Source: Edaphobacter modestus (GTDB lineage Bacteria > Acidobacteriota > Terriglobia > Terriglobales > Acidobacteriaceae). Taken from it: DNA of 64,000 bases. The position numbers and the translations under genes are program-made. Location of the stretch: contig NZ_SHKW01000001.1 of assembly GCF_004217555.1 (NCBI RefSeq), forward strand, positions 434,001-498,000, written 5' to 3'. This document shows, piece after piece, positions 1 through 8,115 of the stretch (position 1 is the first letter of the stretch; each line of letters begins with the position of its first letter). The notes under the pieces are model-generated. The model saw nothing but the letters and a program-made list of their open reading frames with translations. It was not told the origin of the DNA and made no database searches.

Positions 1-2
1 TC

Positions 3-221
3 GAGCTTTCAGGCTTCAAGGGATGGAAGGGGCTGGCGCTGCGCGTGGGCCCGCAGAAACAGATGGCGACGGTGGAGTATAAGGGCCAGGAGCGGCAGAA
101 GATCGTGGATGCGGGGTACCGCATCGTATTGAACATGGGGGATCAGTGGAGCGATCTGAACGGAGTGGCGAAGGGCGAGACAAGTGTCAAGCTTCCGAAT
201 CCGTTTTATTATCTGCCGTGA
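3..221 (+). CDS. HAD-family acid phosphatase, C-terminal fragment
   Basis: The open frame runs in from the left edge and stops at TGA 219-221, giving the last 72 residues. The tail YRIVLNMGDQWSDLNG followed by a KLPNPFYYLP ending is typical of HAD subfamily IIIB acid phosphatases (class B / lipoprotein e(P4)-like), which dephosphorylate phosphomonoesters in the periplasm or on the cell surface. The Gly-Asp-x-x-Ser-Asp piece (GDQWSD) matches HAD motif IV, which holds acidic metal-binding residues. The nucleophile Asp, signal peptide and start lie outside the window, so the subcellular location is not visible. The next gene follows after 16 bp and could be cotranscribed. Confidence 0.72.
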   Translation, partial: ELSGFKGWKGLALRVGPQKQMATVEYKGQERQKIVDAGYRIVLNMGDQWSDLNGVAKGETSVKLPNPFYYLP

Positions 222-237
222 TCGTGGAGGTGGAACG

Positions 238-1281
238 ATGGAGTCTGTAGACCCCAAGGAGGCAGAAGAGGCGAAGAGCCTGCTTCGAAGGGCCATATTC
301 GAGGAGCGGCGATTTCTGAATCCTCTGCCGACGTCGGTGGGTGGGTGGGAGACGATGCGGAAGGCGCTTCCTCTTTACCTCAACAACAAGGAAGAGAAGT
401 CTCCGCGCAGGCCGCTGGGGCCGTTCCGCACGGATGCGGGTGTGTACGCCACTCCGCCGGCAAGCGGTCTGCGGCTGACGTGGATGGGACATTCCTCGAC
501 GCTGGTGGAGATGGATGGGATGCGGGTGCTGCTGGACCCGGTGTGGGATGAGCGTGCCTCTCCGCTGCGGTGGGCGGGGCCAAAGCGGTTCTTTGCCGCT
601 CCGCTGAAGCTGAAAGAGATGCCTTCGCTGGATGTGGTAGTGGTCTCGCACGACCACTACGATCATCTTGGGGAATCGACGATCAGGACTCTGGCGGGCA
701 TGGCGGCGATGCGGGAGACGGAGTGGGTGACCGCGCTGGGAGTAGGCGAGATTCTGGAAGAGTACGGCGTGAAGCGCCGGAGGATTACGGAGCTCGACTG
801 GACGGAGAGCCTAGGTGATGCGTCACTCAGCATTACGGCACTTCCATCACGGCATTTTTCGGGACGCAGCATGTTCAACCGCTTTGGGACACTGTGGTCG
901 TCGTTCGCGCTGAAGGGACCGGTCCACAACGTTTACTATGGGGCCGATTCGGGCTGGTGGCCGGGGTTTGCGGAGATTGGAAGCGTGTATGGCCCGTTCG
1001 ATGTGACGATGCTCGAGATCGGCGCCTATAACGAGCTGTGGAAGGACATTCACCTGGGGCCGGAGGGTGCGGTTCAGGCGTTCGAGGCGCTGGGCGGAAA
1101 AGGACTGTTGATGCCGATTCACTGGGGACTGTTCGACCTGGCGCTTCATGGGTGGAAGCAGCCGATCGAACAGGTGTGCGAGATCGCCGATGAGAAGGGG
1201 ATTGCCTTGTGGGTTCCTCAGCCGGGGCTTCCCACGGAGGTGGTTCGAGATACGGCGGTGCGGTCGGAGTGGTGGCGATGA
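238..1281 (+). CDS. Metallo-beta-lactamase-fold hydrolase, NAPE-PLD/UlaG-like
   Basis: This 347-residue protein carries the zinc-binding motif HDHYDHL at residues 138-144, preceded by a WMGHSST strand near 82-88 and an LLDPVWDER segment near 98-105. A later Asp in YYGADSGW and a late His in PIHWGLF fit the remaining metal ligands. This is the COG2220 layout, shared with N-acyl-phosphatidylethanolamine phospholipase D-like and UlaG-like hydrolases. There is no signal peptide, so a cytoplasmic enzyme is expected. The substrate cannot be told from sequence. ATG 238 was chosen over an upstream in-frame start at 184 because GGAGG lies at 226-230 and the family-like sequence begins after it. Confidence 0.85.
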   Translation: MESVDPKEAEEAKSLLRRAIFEERRFLNPLPTSVGGWETMRKALPLYLNNKEEKSPRRPLGPFRTDAGVYATPPASGLRLTWMGHSSTLVEMDGMRVLLDPVWDERASPLRWAGPKRFFAAPLKLKEMPSLDVVVVSHDHYDHLGESTIRTLAGMAAMRETEWVTALGVGEILEEYGVKRRRITELDWTESLGDASLSITALPSRHFSGRSMFNRFGTLWSSFALKGPVHNVYYGADSGWWPGFAEIGSVYGPFDVTMLEIGAYNELWKDIHLGPEGAVQAFEALGGKGLLMPIHWGLFDLALHGWKQPIEQVCEIADEKGIALWVPQPGLPTEVVRDTAVRSEWWR

Positions 1282-1322
1282 AAGCTGCGGTATGATGCTG
1301 CCGTCATAGAAAAGGAGATGCG

Positions 1323-2366
1323 ATGCGTGTTGGAATGTTGACGGGTGGAGGGGATTGCCCGGGATTGAACGCCGTGATTCGTGCGGTGGTGCGAAAGGGC
1401 ATTCTTCACCATGGGGACGAGTTTGTTGGGTTCATGGAGGGATGGCGCGGGGTTCTGGACAATGTGACGATGCCGCTGACGCTTGAGACGACTTCGGGGA
1501 TTCTGCAGAAGGGCGGAACGATTCTGCGCTCGTCGCGAACGAATGTGAAGAAGATTCCGGGTGGGTTCGAGAAGTGCCTGGAGGTGATCGCGAGCAACAA
1601 GCTGGATGCGCTGATTGCCCTTGGCGGGGATGATACGCAGTCGATCTCGCTGGAGCTGAGCGAGCGTGGCGTGAAGTGCGTCGGGGTTCCGAAGACGATT
1701 GACAACGACCTGAGCGGAACCGATGTCTGCTTCGGGTTCGATACGGCGGTGACCATCGCGACGGAGGCGGTGGACCGGCTGCACTCGACTGCGGAGGCGC
1801 ATAATCGCGTGCTGGTGGTGGAGGTGATGGGGCGCGATGCGGGATGGATCGCGATTACGGCCGGAATCGCGGGCGGAGCGGACGCGATTCTTGTGCCGGA
1901 GGTCCCAATAGATATCGACGAGGTGTGCCGGCTGGTGACCTATCGGCGGGAGCATGGAAAGAAGTTTTCGATTGTCGTGGTGGCGGAGGGAGCGCAGCTT
2001 CCCGAGGCGGGACAGGCCACTCACGGGACGGCGGTGGACGCGTTCGGGCATGCGCGGCTGAGCGGCATTGGGCAGGCGCTGGCCGAGGAGATCGAGAAGC
2101 GCACCAAATACGAGACCCGCAGCGTGAACCTGGGGCATACGCAGCGGGGAGGCACGCCGACGGCCTACGACCGTATGCTGGCGACGCGGTATGGTGTGGC
2201 GGCGATCGACCTGGTTCATGCGGGCAAATTCGGGCGGCTGGTGGTGCTGAAGGGGACGCAGATCTCGGATATTCCTCTGGCCGATGCGATTGCCAAGACA
2301 CGGACGGTAACTGATGATCTGCTGGAGGTCATGAAGAGTCTTCAGCCTCCGGCGAAAGCTGTTTAG
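1323..2366 (+). CDS. pfkA: 6-phosphofructokinase with pyrophosphate-type active-site residues
   Basis: The 347-residue protein phosphorylates fructose 6-phosphate in glycolysis. The nucleotide loop GGGDCPGLNAVIR is at residues 8-20, GGDDT at 101-105 and PKTIDND at 123-129. In the PFK family, Gly at positions 104 and 124 (E. coli numbering) marks ATP users, while Asp104 plus Lys124 marks pyrophosphate users. This protein has Asp104 and Lys124 at exactly those positions, so I infer a reversible PPi-dependent enzyme (EC 2.7.1.90) rather than a classical ATP-PFK. Length suits the short bacterial forms. It starts 41 bp after the preceding gene with AAAAGGAG just upstream (1311-1318), so cotranscription is possible. 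Confidence 0.93.
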   Translation: MRVGMLTGGGDCPGLNAVIRAVVRKGILHHGDEFVGFMEGWRGVLDNVTMPLTLETTSGILQKGGTILRSSRTNVKKIPGGFEKCLEVIASNKLDALIALGGDDTQSISLELSERGVKCVGVPKTIDNDLSGTDVCFGFDTAVTIATEAVDRLHSTAEAHNRVLVVEVMGRDAGWIAITAGIAGGADAILVPEVPIDIDEVCRLVTYRREHGKKFSIVVVAEGAQLPEAGQATHGTAVDAFGHARLSGIGQALAEEIEKRTKYETRSVNLGHTQRGGTPTAYDRMLATRYGVAAIDLVHAGKFGRLVVLKGTQISDIPLADAIAKTRTVTDDLLEVMKSLQPPAKAV

Positions 2367-2511
2367 TGATGAGTTATCAGTTATTTAGTAGGCAATAGCT
2401 GAGAATTTGATTGAAAGGACGGAGGAATAGGAATACAAAGAGTGTGCCGAGATAAGCCGGGCTGTTCTTGTTTCGTGGGTTTTCTTTCGGGAGTTGTGGA
2501 GGTATCGTCCG

Positions 2512-2763
2512 ATGGCACAGGTCCAGATAGCACCGCGTGAGGTGATGGATATCCGGCAGGCGTCGGAGTATCTCGGTATCAGCGGAGACACGTTGTATCG
2601 CTACGCTTCGGAGGGCTTCATTCCGGCATTCAAGCTGGGGAACCGGTGGCGGTTCAAAAAGACGCTGCTGGACGCCTGGATGGATGAGAAGAGCGGGGTG
2701 AAGCCCCAGGTACCGGTGGTGGTAGCTCCGAAGGAGAAGAAGCCGGCGGGCCGGGCTCGCTGA
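2512..2763 (+). CDS. Small helix-turn-helix protein, excisionase/MerR-like
   Basis: This 83-residue protein has a winged-helix DNA-binding core, DIRQASEYLGISGDTLYRYA then FIPAFKLGNRWRF. That is the layout of the excisionase-family (helix-turn-helix 17) domain, in which the first helices read DNA and the GNRWRF hairpin forms the wing. The C-terminus from about residue 62 is Pro/Val- and Lys/Arg-rich and looks disordered. GGAGG at 2498-2502 sits 9 nt before ATG 2512 and decides that start over TTG 2494. No phage or integrase gene is nearby, so a stand-alone regulator is likelier than a true excisionase. Its target is unknown. Confidence 0.8.
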   Translation: MAQVQIAPREVMDIRQASEYLGISGDTLYRYASEGFIPAFKLGNRWRFKKTLLDAWMDEKSGVKPQVPVVVAPKEKKPAGRAR

Positions 2764-2817
2764 TTTCTTCCCTATCTTCCTGACGCCTACGGGATTGTTG
2801 AGGAATCCAATGCTTCC

Positions 2818-3375
2818 ATGAAAGAGATTGTTCGCTGCAGCTGGGCGCAGAACGATACGCTGATGCAGGCGTATCACGATGAAGAATGGGGCGTACCCGA
2901 ACAGGACAGCCGAGCATTGTGGGAGAAGCTGATGCTCGACGGCTTCCAGGCGGGACTGTCGTGGATCACAGTCCTGCGCAAGCGCCCGGCATTCCGCAAG
3001 GCCTTCCATAACTTTGACCCCGAGAAGGTGGCGCGGATGAAGGAAGCGGATGTAAAGCGCCTGCTGGAAGACCCGGGAATCATCCGTTCGCGGGCAAAGA
3101 TCGAGGCGACGATCGGCGGAGCCAGGGCTTACCTGAAGATGCGCGACGAAGGCGAGGACTTCTCGAAATTTGTGTGGGGAATGGCTGGGGGTAAGCCGAT
3201 TCGTAACACCACAGGCGAGGTTCCGGCGAAGACGGAGTTTTCCGAGGAGATGTCGAAGGCGCTCAAGAAGCGCGGATTCAAATTTGTTGGACCTGTGATC
3301 GTCTATGCCTGGCTACAGGCTACGGGCGTGGTGGACGATCACGCGCCGACCTGCTTTCGGCGAAAGAAAAAATAA
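2818..3375 (+). CDS. tag: DNA-3-methyladenine glycosylase I
   Basis: The 185-residue protein has the Tag layout: RCSWAQND at the N-terminus, YHDEEWGVP around residues 19-27, LDGFQAGLSWITVLRKR around 40-56, and a C-terminal VVDDHAPTCF. Cys7, the His of YHDEEWG, and the His and Cys of DHAPTC match the zinc ligands that tie the two ends together in E. coli Tag. The enzyme removes 3-methyladenine from alkylated DNA to start base-excision repair in the cytoplasm. It lies 54 bp downstream of the small HTH gene on the same strand. A regulatory link between the two is possible but not shown. Confidence 0.93.
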   Translation: MKEIVRCSWAQNDTLMQAYHDEEWGVPEQDSRALWEKLMLDGFQAGLSWITVLRKRPAFRKAFHNFDPEKVARMKEADVKRLLEDPGIIRSRAKIEATIGGARAYLKMRDEGEDFSKFVWGMAGGKPIRNTTGEVPAKTEFSEEMSKALKKRGFKFVGPVIVYAWLQATGVVDDHAPTCFRRKKK

Positions 3376-3395
3376 CGATCTCCAGGCGCCTCGCG

Positions 3396-4274
3396 CTAGG
3401 CGGGCCGAAGGGTGTGGATGGTGAGCTCGGGAGCGCAGTCGAAACGGAAGGGGAGCCCGACAGTACCGATTCCGCGGTTGACGTAGAGCTGCATGTTACC
3501 GAACTGGAAGCGGCCCATGACGTACTTCTGTCCCATGGGCGGCAGGATCAGCGGGCCATAAAAGGGAACCCGTACCTGTCCGCCGTGGGAGTGGCCGGAG
3601 AGCATCAGATCCACGAGATTTCCGCGCGGGTGCTTGACGACATGATCGGCATAGTCGGGTTCGTGGATCATGAGGATCAACGGGCCGTCGGGGTTCTCCG
3701 GGATGGTCAGATCGAGGTCGGGCCGGCGGGTTCCGGCGTCGTCGGAACCGCAAAGCCAGAAGCGAGAGCTGCCCCGCTCGATGGGGATGTGCTCATTGAC
3801 GAGAACAGGGATTTTGAACGATCGCAGTGCGCCGATGACGAGCGGAGCGCCGACCCCGACGTCGTGGTTGCCGAGAATGGTATAGACCTGAGGGCATTGG
3901 AGCGTGCTGAGAATCTCGGCGCAGCGGTAGGCAGCATGATGGCTGCTGATGAAGGTGAGGGAGCCCCGGGTAACGAAGTCTCCGGTGACGAGGACGAGGT
4001 CGGGTGCGAGGCGGTTGACGCGCTTGACGACATGTTCAAGAAAGAAGGGCTCGGTGAACTCGTCGAGGTGGATATCGGAGATCTGAACGATACGGAAACC
4101 GTCGAAGACAGAGGGAAGATTGCGGATGGGGACGGGGTTTTCGACGAGGTCGATCTCGTGTCGCGCGATCGCGCCTGCGTAGACGGCAAGGCCAGCGGCG
4201 GTGAGGCCGGAGCCAAGAATGAACTTGCGACGGGTAATAGCAGGCGGCGAGGATTCGCGTAAGCCAACGGGCAT
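3396..4274 (-). CDS. Tat-exported metallophosphoesterase, YkuE-like
   Basis: The 292-residue protein begins with a twin-arginine signal (TRRKFILGSGLTAAGLAVYAG, residues 14-34), so export in folded form across the inner membrane is expected. The calcineurin-type metal motifs follow in order: SDIHLDEF (Asp67, His69), VTGDFV, LGNHDVG and SGHSHGGQ. These define a binuclear metallophosphoesterase, and the arrangement resembles YkuE/LpxH-like phosphodiesterases. The natural substrate is not evident; phospholipid or nucleotide phosphodiesters are both known for relatives. The gene converges on tag, with 20 bp between the two stops, and diverges from the M24 peptidase gene. Confidence 0.87.
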   Translation of the reverse strand: MPVGLRESSPPAITRRKFILGSGLTAAGLAVYAGAIARHEIDLVENPVPIRNLPSVFDGFRIVQISDIHLDEFTEPFFLEHVVKRVNRLAPDLVLVTGDFVTRGSLTFISSHHAAYRCAEILSTLQCPQVYTILGNHDVGVGAPLVIGALRSFKIPVLVNEHIPIERGSSRFWLCGSDDAGTRRPDLDLTIPENPDGPLILMIHEPDYADHVVKHPRGNLVDLMLSGHSHGGQVRVPFYGPLILPPMGQKYVMGRFQFGNMQLYVNRGIGTVGLPFRFDCAPELTIHTLRPA

Positions 4275-4344
4275 AGCTCATGATAACGGTTCGAGGAGAC
4301 TGGAGACTACGTTGTGAGGCCCCTGGTTGAGTAGAATCAAAAGG

Positions 4345-5430
4345 ATGAACTTTAAGACGCGGAAGAAGCGAGCGGCCCTGGCGGCCAAAACTGCCGGGGT
4401 GGATGGCTTGCTGGTAACCAACCTGCCGGACGTTCGCTATCTATGCGGCTTTACCGGATCGAACGCAGCTCTGGTGTTGACCGGCGGAAGAGCCGTTCTT
4501 TTTACCGATGGGCGATACACGGCCCAGGCTAAGGCGGAGGCGGCGGGAACGCGGGTTGTGATTGCGAACAAGCCTGCGGTGATGGCGGCCTGTGAATGGA
4601 TGATCGAGGCCGGAGTGAAGCGTTGCGGCTTTGATGCGACCCAGACGACGGTTGCCGCACTGGAGTCGATGCGCAAGGCTGTGCCGGCGAAGTTGAGACG
4701 CGCGATGTTCGCACCGGTCGATCCCCTGGTTGCGAAGCTGCGGCAGGTGAAGGATGCGGACGAGATTGCGAAGATACGCACAGCGGCGAAGCTGGGCTGC
4801 GAACTGTTCGACGGAATGCTTGGCTACCTCAGACCTGGATTGTCTGAGATAGAGGTGGCAGCGACGCTCGAATATGAGGCACGAAAGGCGGGCGCCGAAG
4901 CGATGTCCTTCGAGACCATCGTGGCCAGCGGCGAGCGCAGCGCGCTTCCTCATGGGCGGGCGAGCAGTGCAAGGCTGCCGAAGCGGGGCTTTGTCACGAT
5001 GGATTTTGGCGTGGTGCTGGACGGATATATGAGCGATATGACCCGCACCGTTCACCTTGGGCGCGGGCAACGGGAAGAGCGAGACGTGTATGATGCGGTT
5101 CTGGAAGCGCAGGAGGCTGCGGTTGCCGCCGTCGCTCCAGGTGTGACGGCGGGCGAGGTCGATGAGGCGGCGCGAAGCGTTCTTCGTCGGGCCGGACTCG
5201 ACGGATGGTTTACCCACTCGACGGGTCATGGCGTGGGGCTGGAGATCCACGAAGGTCCCAGGCTTGCTGCAAAGCAGACGCAGAGGCTCGAGGCTGGGAT
5301 GGTGATTACGATCGAACCGGGAGTCTATATGCCGGGACGGTTCGGTCTGAGGATCGAAGACATGGTTCTGGTAACCGCCGGTGGATACGAGGTTCTGACG
5401 CCGAGCGTAAAAGCCTGGGTCGAGCTATAA
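4345..5430 (+). CDS. M24 family aminopeptidase, Xaa-Pro type
   Basis: This 361-residue protein is a two-domain creatinase-fold peptidase. The N-terminal part (LVTNLPDVRYLCGFTGSN...) is the creatinase N-domain. The catalytic half has the five metal ligands: Asp in VTMDFGVVLDG, Asp in MSDMTRTVHLG, His in HSTGHGVGLEIHEG, Glu in ITIEPGVY and Glu in RIEDMVLV. It probably removes N-terminal residues before proline in the cytoplasm. ATG 4345 has AAAAGG directly before it, which is tight; an in-frame TTG at 4327 is an alternative. AccB starts 35 bp downstream. In Bacillus and many others this peptidase precedes efp-accB-accC; efp is absent here. Confidence 0.9.
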   Translation: MNFKTRKKRAALAAKTAGVDGLLVTNLPDVRYLCGFTGSNAALVLTGGRAVLFTDGRYTAQAKAEAAGTRVVIANKPAVMAACEWMIEAGVKRCGFDATQTTVAALESMRKAVPAKLRRAMFAPVDPLVAKLRQVKDADEIAKIRTAAKLGCELFDGMLGYLRPGLSEIEVAATLEYEARKAGAEAMSFETIVASGERSALPHGRASSARLPKRGFVTMDFGVVLDGYMSDMTRTVHLGRGQREERDVYDAVLEAQEAAVAAVAPGVTAGEVDEAARSVLRRAGLDGWFTHSTGHGVGLEIHEGPRLAAKQTQRLEAGMVITIEPGVYMPGRFGLRIEDMVLVTAGGYEVLTPSVKAWVEL

Positions 5431-5465
5431 ACAACGATAGAAGTGCCGCAACAGGCACGGGAGAG

Positions 5466-5984
5466 ATGATGGACGGAACAAAGATGCAGGAGCTTCGCGA
5501 GCTGGTCGAATTTCTGAAGGCGAACGAGATCGCAGAATTCGACATGGAACAGGCGGACCTGAAGGTACGGATCAAGTTCGCGGGAGAGCCCGCCCCGGCA
5601 GCAGTTTCCGGAGGGATTGACCTGGCCCAGTTGAGCCGGCTTATCGGTTCGGCTCCTGCGAGCCAGGCGCCGCTGGCCCCGGTTGCTTCCGGGAGTTCTG
5701 CAGCGACGACTGCTGCTGCACCTGCTGCTGAAGCAACGGAGAAGCTGCACGAGGTGAAGTCGCCCATCGTGGGGACTTTTTATGAGTCGCCTGCTCCTGG
5801 CGCGTCGGCGTTCGTTCAGGTGGGGGACAAGGTGGAGGTGGGACAGGTACTTTGCATCGTGGAGGCGATGAAGCTGATGAACGAGATTGAGTCGGACATC
5901 GCCGGCGAGGTCGTCAGAAGAATCGCCTCGAGCGGGCAGCCGGTGGAGTACGGCCAGCCGCTGTTTGAGATCCGGCCGCGATAG
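5466..5984 (+). CDS. accB: Biotin carboxyl carrier protein of acetyl-CoA carboxylase
   Basis: The 172-residue protein carries the biotin of acetyl-CoA carboxylase. An N-terminal helical part (MQELRELVEFLKANEIAEF) is followed by an Ala/Pro/Ser-rich flexible linker at about residues 60-95 and a C-terminal lipoyl/biotinyl domain. The biotinylation motif is EAMKLMNEI, with Lys in the MKL triplet as acceptor. GGGAG at 5459-5463 precedes two successive ATG codons (5466, 5469); the first is taken. The gene lies 35 bp after the peptidase gene and 222 bp before accC. That accB-accC gap is unusually long and contains degenerate repeats. A BioY biotin transporter is encoded about 31 kb away. Confidence 0.95.
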   Translation: MMDGTKMQELRELVEFLKANEIAEFDMEQADLKVRIKFAGEPAPAAVSGGIDLAQLSRLIGSAPASQAPLAPVASGSSAATTAAAPAAEATEKLHEVKSPIVGTFYESPAPGASAFVQVGDKVEVGQVLCIVEAMKLMNEIESDIAGEVVRRIASSGQPVEYGQPLFEIRPR

Positions 5985-6028
5985 AGAGTTTCGTATCGAG
6001 GATAAGGCATAGCAGCCGCGAGCAAACT

Positions 6029-6162
6029 ACTGAGATTCTTCGCCTGCGGCTCAGAGTGACGGGTTGTTGAGTTCGCAATGACGGTTTGTTGAGTCGCAGT
6101 GACGGATCTTTGTGACAGTTCATTGCGTTTGCAAGGACGGTTTTGAGTTTGGAATGACGGCC
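6029..6162. repeat. Degenerate short tandem repeats between accB and accC
   Basis: The gap holds about five imperfect copies of a unit near 20 bp with core TGACGG or GGACGG, at roughly 6057-6062, 6079-6084, 6100-6105, 6135-6140 and 6155-6160. Several are followed by TTGTTGAGT or TTTTGAGT. The left end (TTCGCCTGCGGCTCAGAGTGAC, part of 6038-6060) resembles intergenic dispersed repeats common in some soil bacteria; that comparison is from memory, not from a search. No open reading frame is likely here. Confidence 0.6.
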
Positions 6163-6206
6163 CTCTCCAGAAGGGGTTCAAGGTTCGACGGAAGGCATCT
6201 GCATTT

Positions 6207-7568
6207 ATGTTTCGGAAGGTACTGATTGCAAATCGTGGGGAGATCGCGCTGCGCGTGATCAGCGCGTGCAAGGAGCTTGGCATCCGCACGGTTGCGGTAT
6301 ACAGCGAGGCGGACAGGAACTCGCTGCATGTGAAGTTTGCGGATGAAGCGATCTGCATTGGACCGCCGCGGTCGGCGGAGAGCTATCTGAATGTACCGGC
6401 GGTGATCTCGGCTGCCGAGATTACGGACGTGGATGCGATTCATCCCGGCTATGGGCTGTTGAGCGAGAACGCCAACTTTGCGGAGGTGTGCCGCGCCTCG
6501 AATATCAAGTTTATCGGGCCTCCGCCGGAGGTGACGCGCATGATGGGCGAGAAGTCGACGGCGCGGCAGACGATGAAGAAGGCGAAGGTCCCGATTCTAC
6601 CCGGTTCGGACGGCGTGATCGCGAATGAGGGCGAGGCGCTGGAGTGGGCAAAGAGCGTTGGCTACCCAGTGATCTTAAAGGCAGTAGCGGGTGGCGGCGG
6701 TAAAGGAATGCGAATTTGTCGAAACGCAGAGGAGCTTCCGAAGTTTTACGAACAGGCCACGCAGGAGGCGATGAATTCCTTCGGCAACGGCGATATGTAC
6801 ATGGAGAAGTTCATCGAGCGCCCGCGCCACATCGAGTTCCAGGTGCTGGCCGACGAGCATGGCAATGTGATGAGCCTGGGTGAGCGCGAGTGCTCGATCC
6901 AGCGGCGGCATCAGAAGCTGATTGAAGAGGCGCCGAGCCTGATGGTGACTCCAAAGCTGCGCGAGGAGCTGGGTAAGACGATCAAGCGCTCGCTCGAGAA
7001 CATCGGCTATTGGAATGCGGGAACGATTGAGTTTCTGATGGACGAGGACGGCAAGATCTACTTCATCGAGATGAACACGCGCATCCAGGTGGAGCACTGC
7101 GTTACGGAGATGGTGACGGGTGTGGATCTGGTGAAGGCGCAGTTGAGGATCGCGGCGGGGGAGAAGCTGAACGCCATCGTGCCGGGGCCGGTGGAGATTC
7201 GCGGCCATGCGATCGAGTGCCGCATCAACGCCGAGCACCCGGAGAAGTTTACGCCGAGCGCTGGAAGGATTACGGCGTTCAATGTTCCTGGGGGGAACGG
7301 GGTGCGGGTGGATACGGCGCAGTATGCCGAAGGCGTTGTGCCACCTTATTATGACTCGATGATCGCGAAGCTGATCTGCCACGGGAAGGATCGCGAAGAG
7401 GCGATGAACAAGATGCAGCGCGCTCTGAGCCAGTTTGTGGTGCAGGGAATCCATACGACGATTCCGCTGCATCAGCGTATCTTTGCGGATGAAGAGTTTC
7501 GGGCCGGCAAGTTCGATACGAAGTTCATGGAGCGCTTTCTGGAGCGCCAGAAGGACGCGCAGGGCTAA
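6207..7568 (+). CDS. accC: Biotin carboxylase subunit of acetyl-CoA carboxylase
   Basis: The 453-residue enzyme uses ATP and bicarbonate to carboxylate the biotin on AccB, the first half of malonyl-CoA formation for fatty-acid synthesis. The N-domain begins [18 protein letters not shown]. The ATP-grasp Gly-rich loop is [12 protein letters not shown], followed by [17 protein letters not shown], the [19 protein letters not shown] segment and the catalytic [14 protein letters not shown]. Length equals the usual 445-455 residues. The start is the N-terminal Met of the conserved [11 protein letters not shown]. It is 13 bp upstream of the next gene, which suggests cotranscription. Confidence 0.97.
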   Translation: MFRKVLIANRGEIALRVISACKELGIRTVAVYSEADRNSLHVKFADEAICIGPPRSAESYLNVPAVISAAEITDVDAIHPGYGLLSENANFAEVCRASNIKFIGPPPEVTRMMGEKSTARQTMKKAKVPILPGSDGVIANEGEALEWAKSVGYPVILKAVAGGGGKGMRICRNAEELPKFYEQATQEAMNSFGNGDMYMEKFIERPRHIEFQVLADEHGNVMSLGERECSIQRRHQKLIEEAPSLMVTPKLREELGKTIKRSLENIGYWNAGTIEFLMDEDGKIYFIEMNTRIQVEHCVTEMVTGVDLVKAQLRIAAGEKLNAIVPGPVEIRGHAIECRINAEHPEKFTPSAGRITAFNVPGGNGVRVDTAQYAEGVVPPYYDSMIAKLICHGKDREEAMNKMQRALSQFVVQGIHTTIPLHQRIFADEEFRAGKFDTKFMERFLERQKDAQG

Positions 7569-7581
7569 ACGGAGGAGAGTC

Positions 7582-8115
7582 GTGAGGCGAGCGGTAAGAC
7601 TGGCGGCGATGATGCTGTTGGGGACGCTGATCGCCTCTGCCCAGCTTCCGGTGGGGCAGCCTCCAAAGGCTCGGCCTGAGCCTTCGCCGCTGGAGCCTAT
7701 CGCATGGATGACGGGCCACTGGGTTGCCGAGGCGAAGTCACCTGGCACGGACAGGGTTTCGAAGATCGATACTCGCTATACGCCGCAGATGAATGGGCGC
7801 ACGATGTCTTTGGAGACCAGCTTCGATGGGGTTCTGGTTTATGAAGGCATGTTTGCCTACGATCCGGCGCAAAAGGCGATTGCATTCTGGTATGTGACTC
7901 CAGAGGGGGAGTCGATCCGTGGGACCGTCGATCCGCAACCGAACGGCGACCAGCTCTATGATTTTCAGATGACGCTGGCCAACGGCGTCAGCCTGCACTT
8001 TCGCACCGAGGTCCATCGCGTGGACCCTGACCATTACGTGTGGACGCTCTTTACCAACTCTGAAGGAACGAAGTGGGACAAACTGATCGAGGTCAATTAC
8101 CACCGCGCACCCTGA
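7582..8115 (+). CDS. Exported protein of unknown function
   Basis: GTG 7582 follows a strong GGAGGAGAG at 7571-7579, giving a 177-residue protein with a signal peptide (hydrophobic LAAMMLLGTLIASA, cleavage after about residue 20). The mature part has a PLEPIAWMTGHWVAE segment and a run of predicted beta strands ending YVWTLFTNSEGTKWDKLIEVNY. That WMxGxW start and all-beta pattern recall small lipocalin-like DUF families such as DUF1579/DUF6265, but I cannot assign one. It is 13 bp after accC and its end overlaps thiE, so it is probably part of the same transcript. Confidence 0.75.
   Translation: MRRAVRLAAMMLLGTLIASAQLPVGQPPKARPEPSPLEPIAWMTGHWVAEAKSPGTDRVSKIDTRYTPQMNGRTMSLETSFDGVLVYEGMFAYDPAQKAIAFWYVTPEGESIRGTVDPQPNGDQLYDFQMTLANGVSLHFRTEVHRVDPDHYVWTLFTNSEGTKWDKLIEVNYHRAP

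Noticed and set aside
1218..2219. 333-codon minus-strand frame opposite pfkA
   Set aside because: Arg/His-rich shadow of a clear phosphofructokinase gene.
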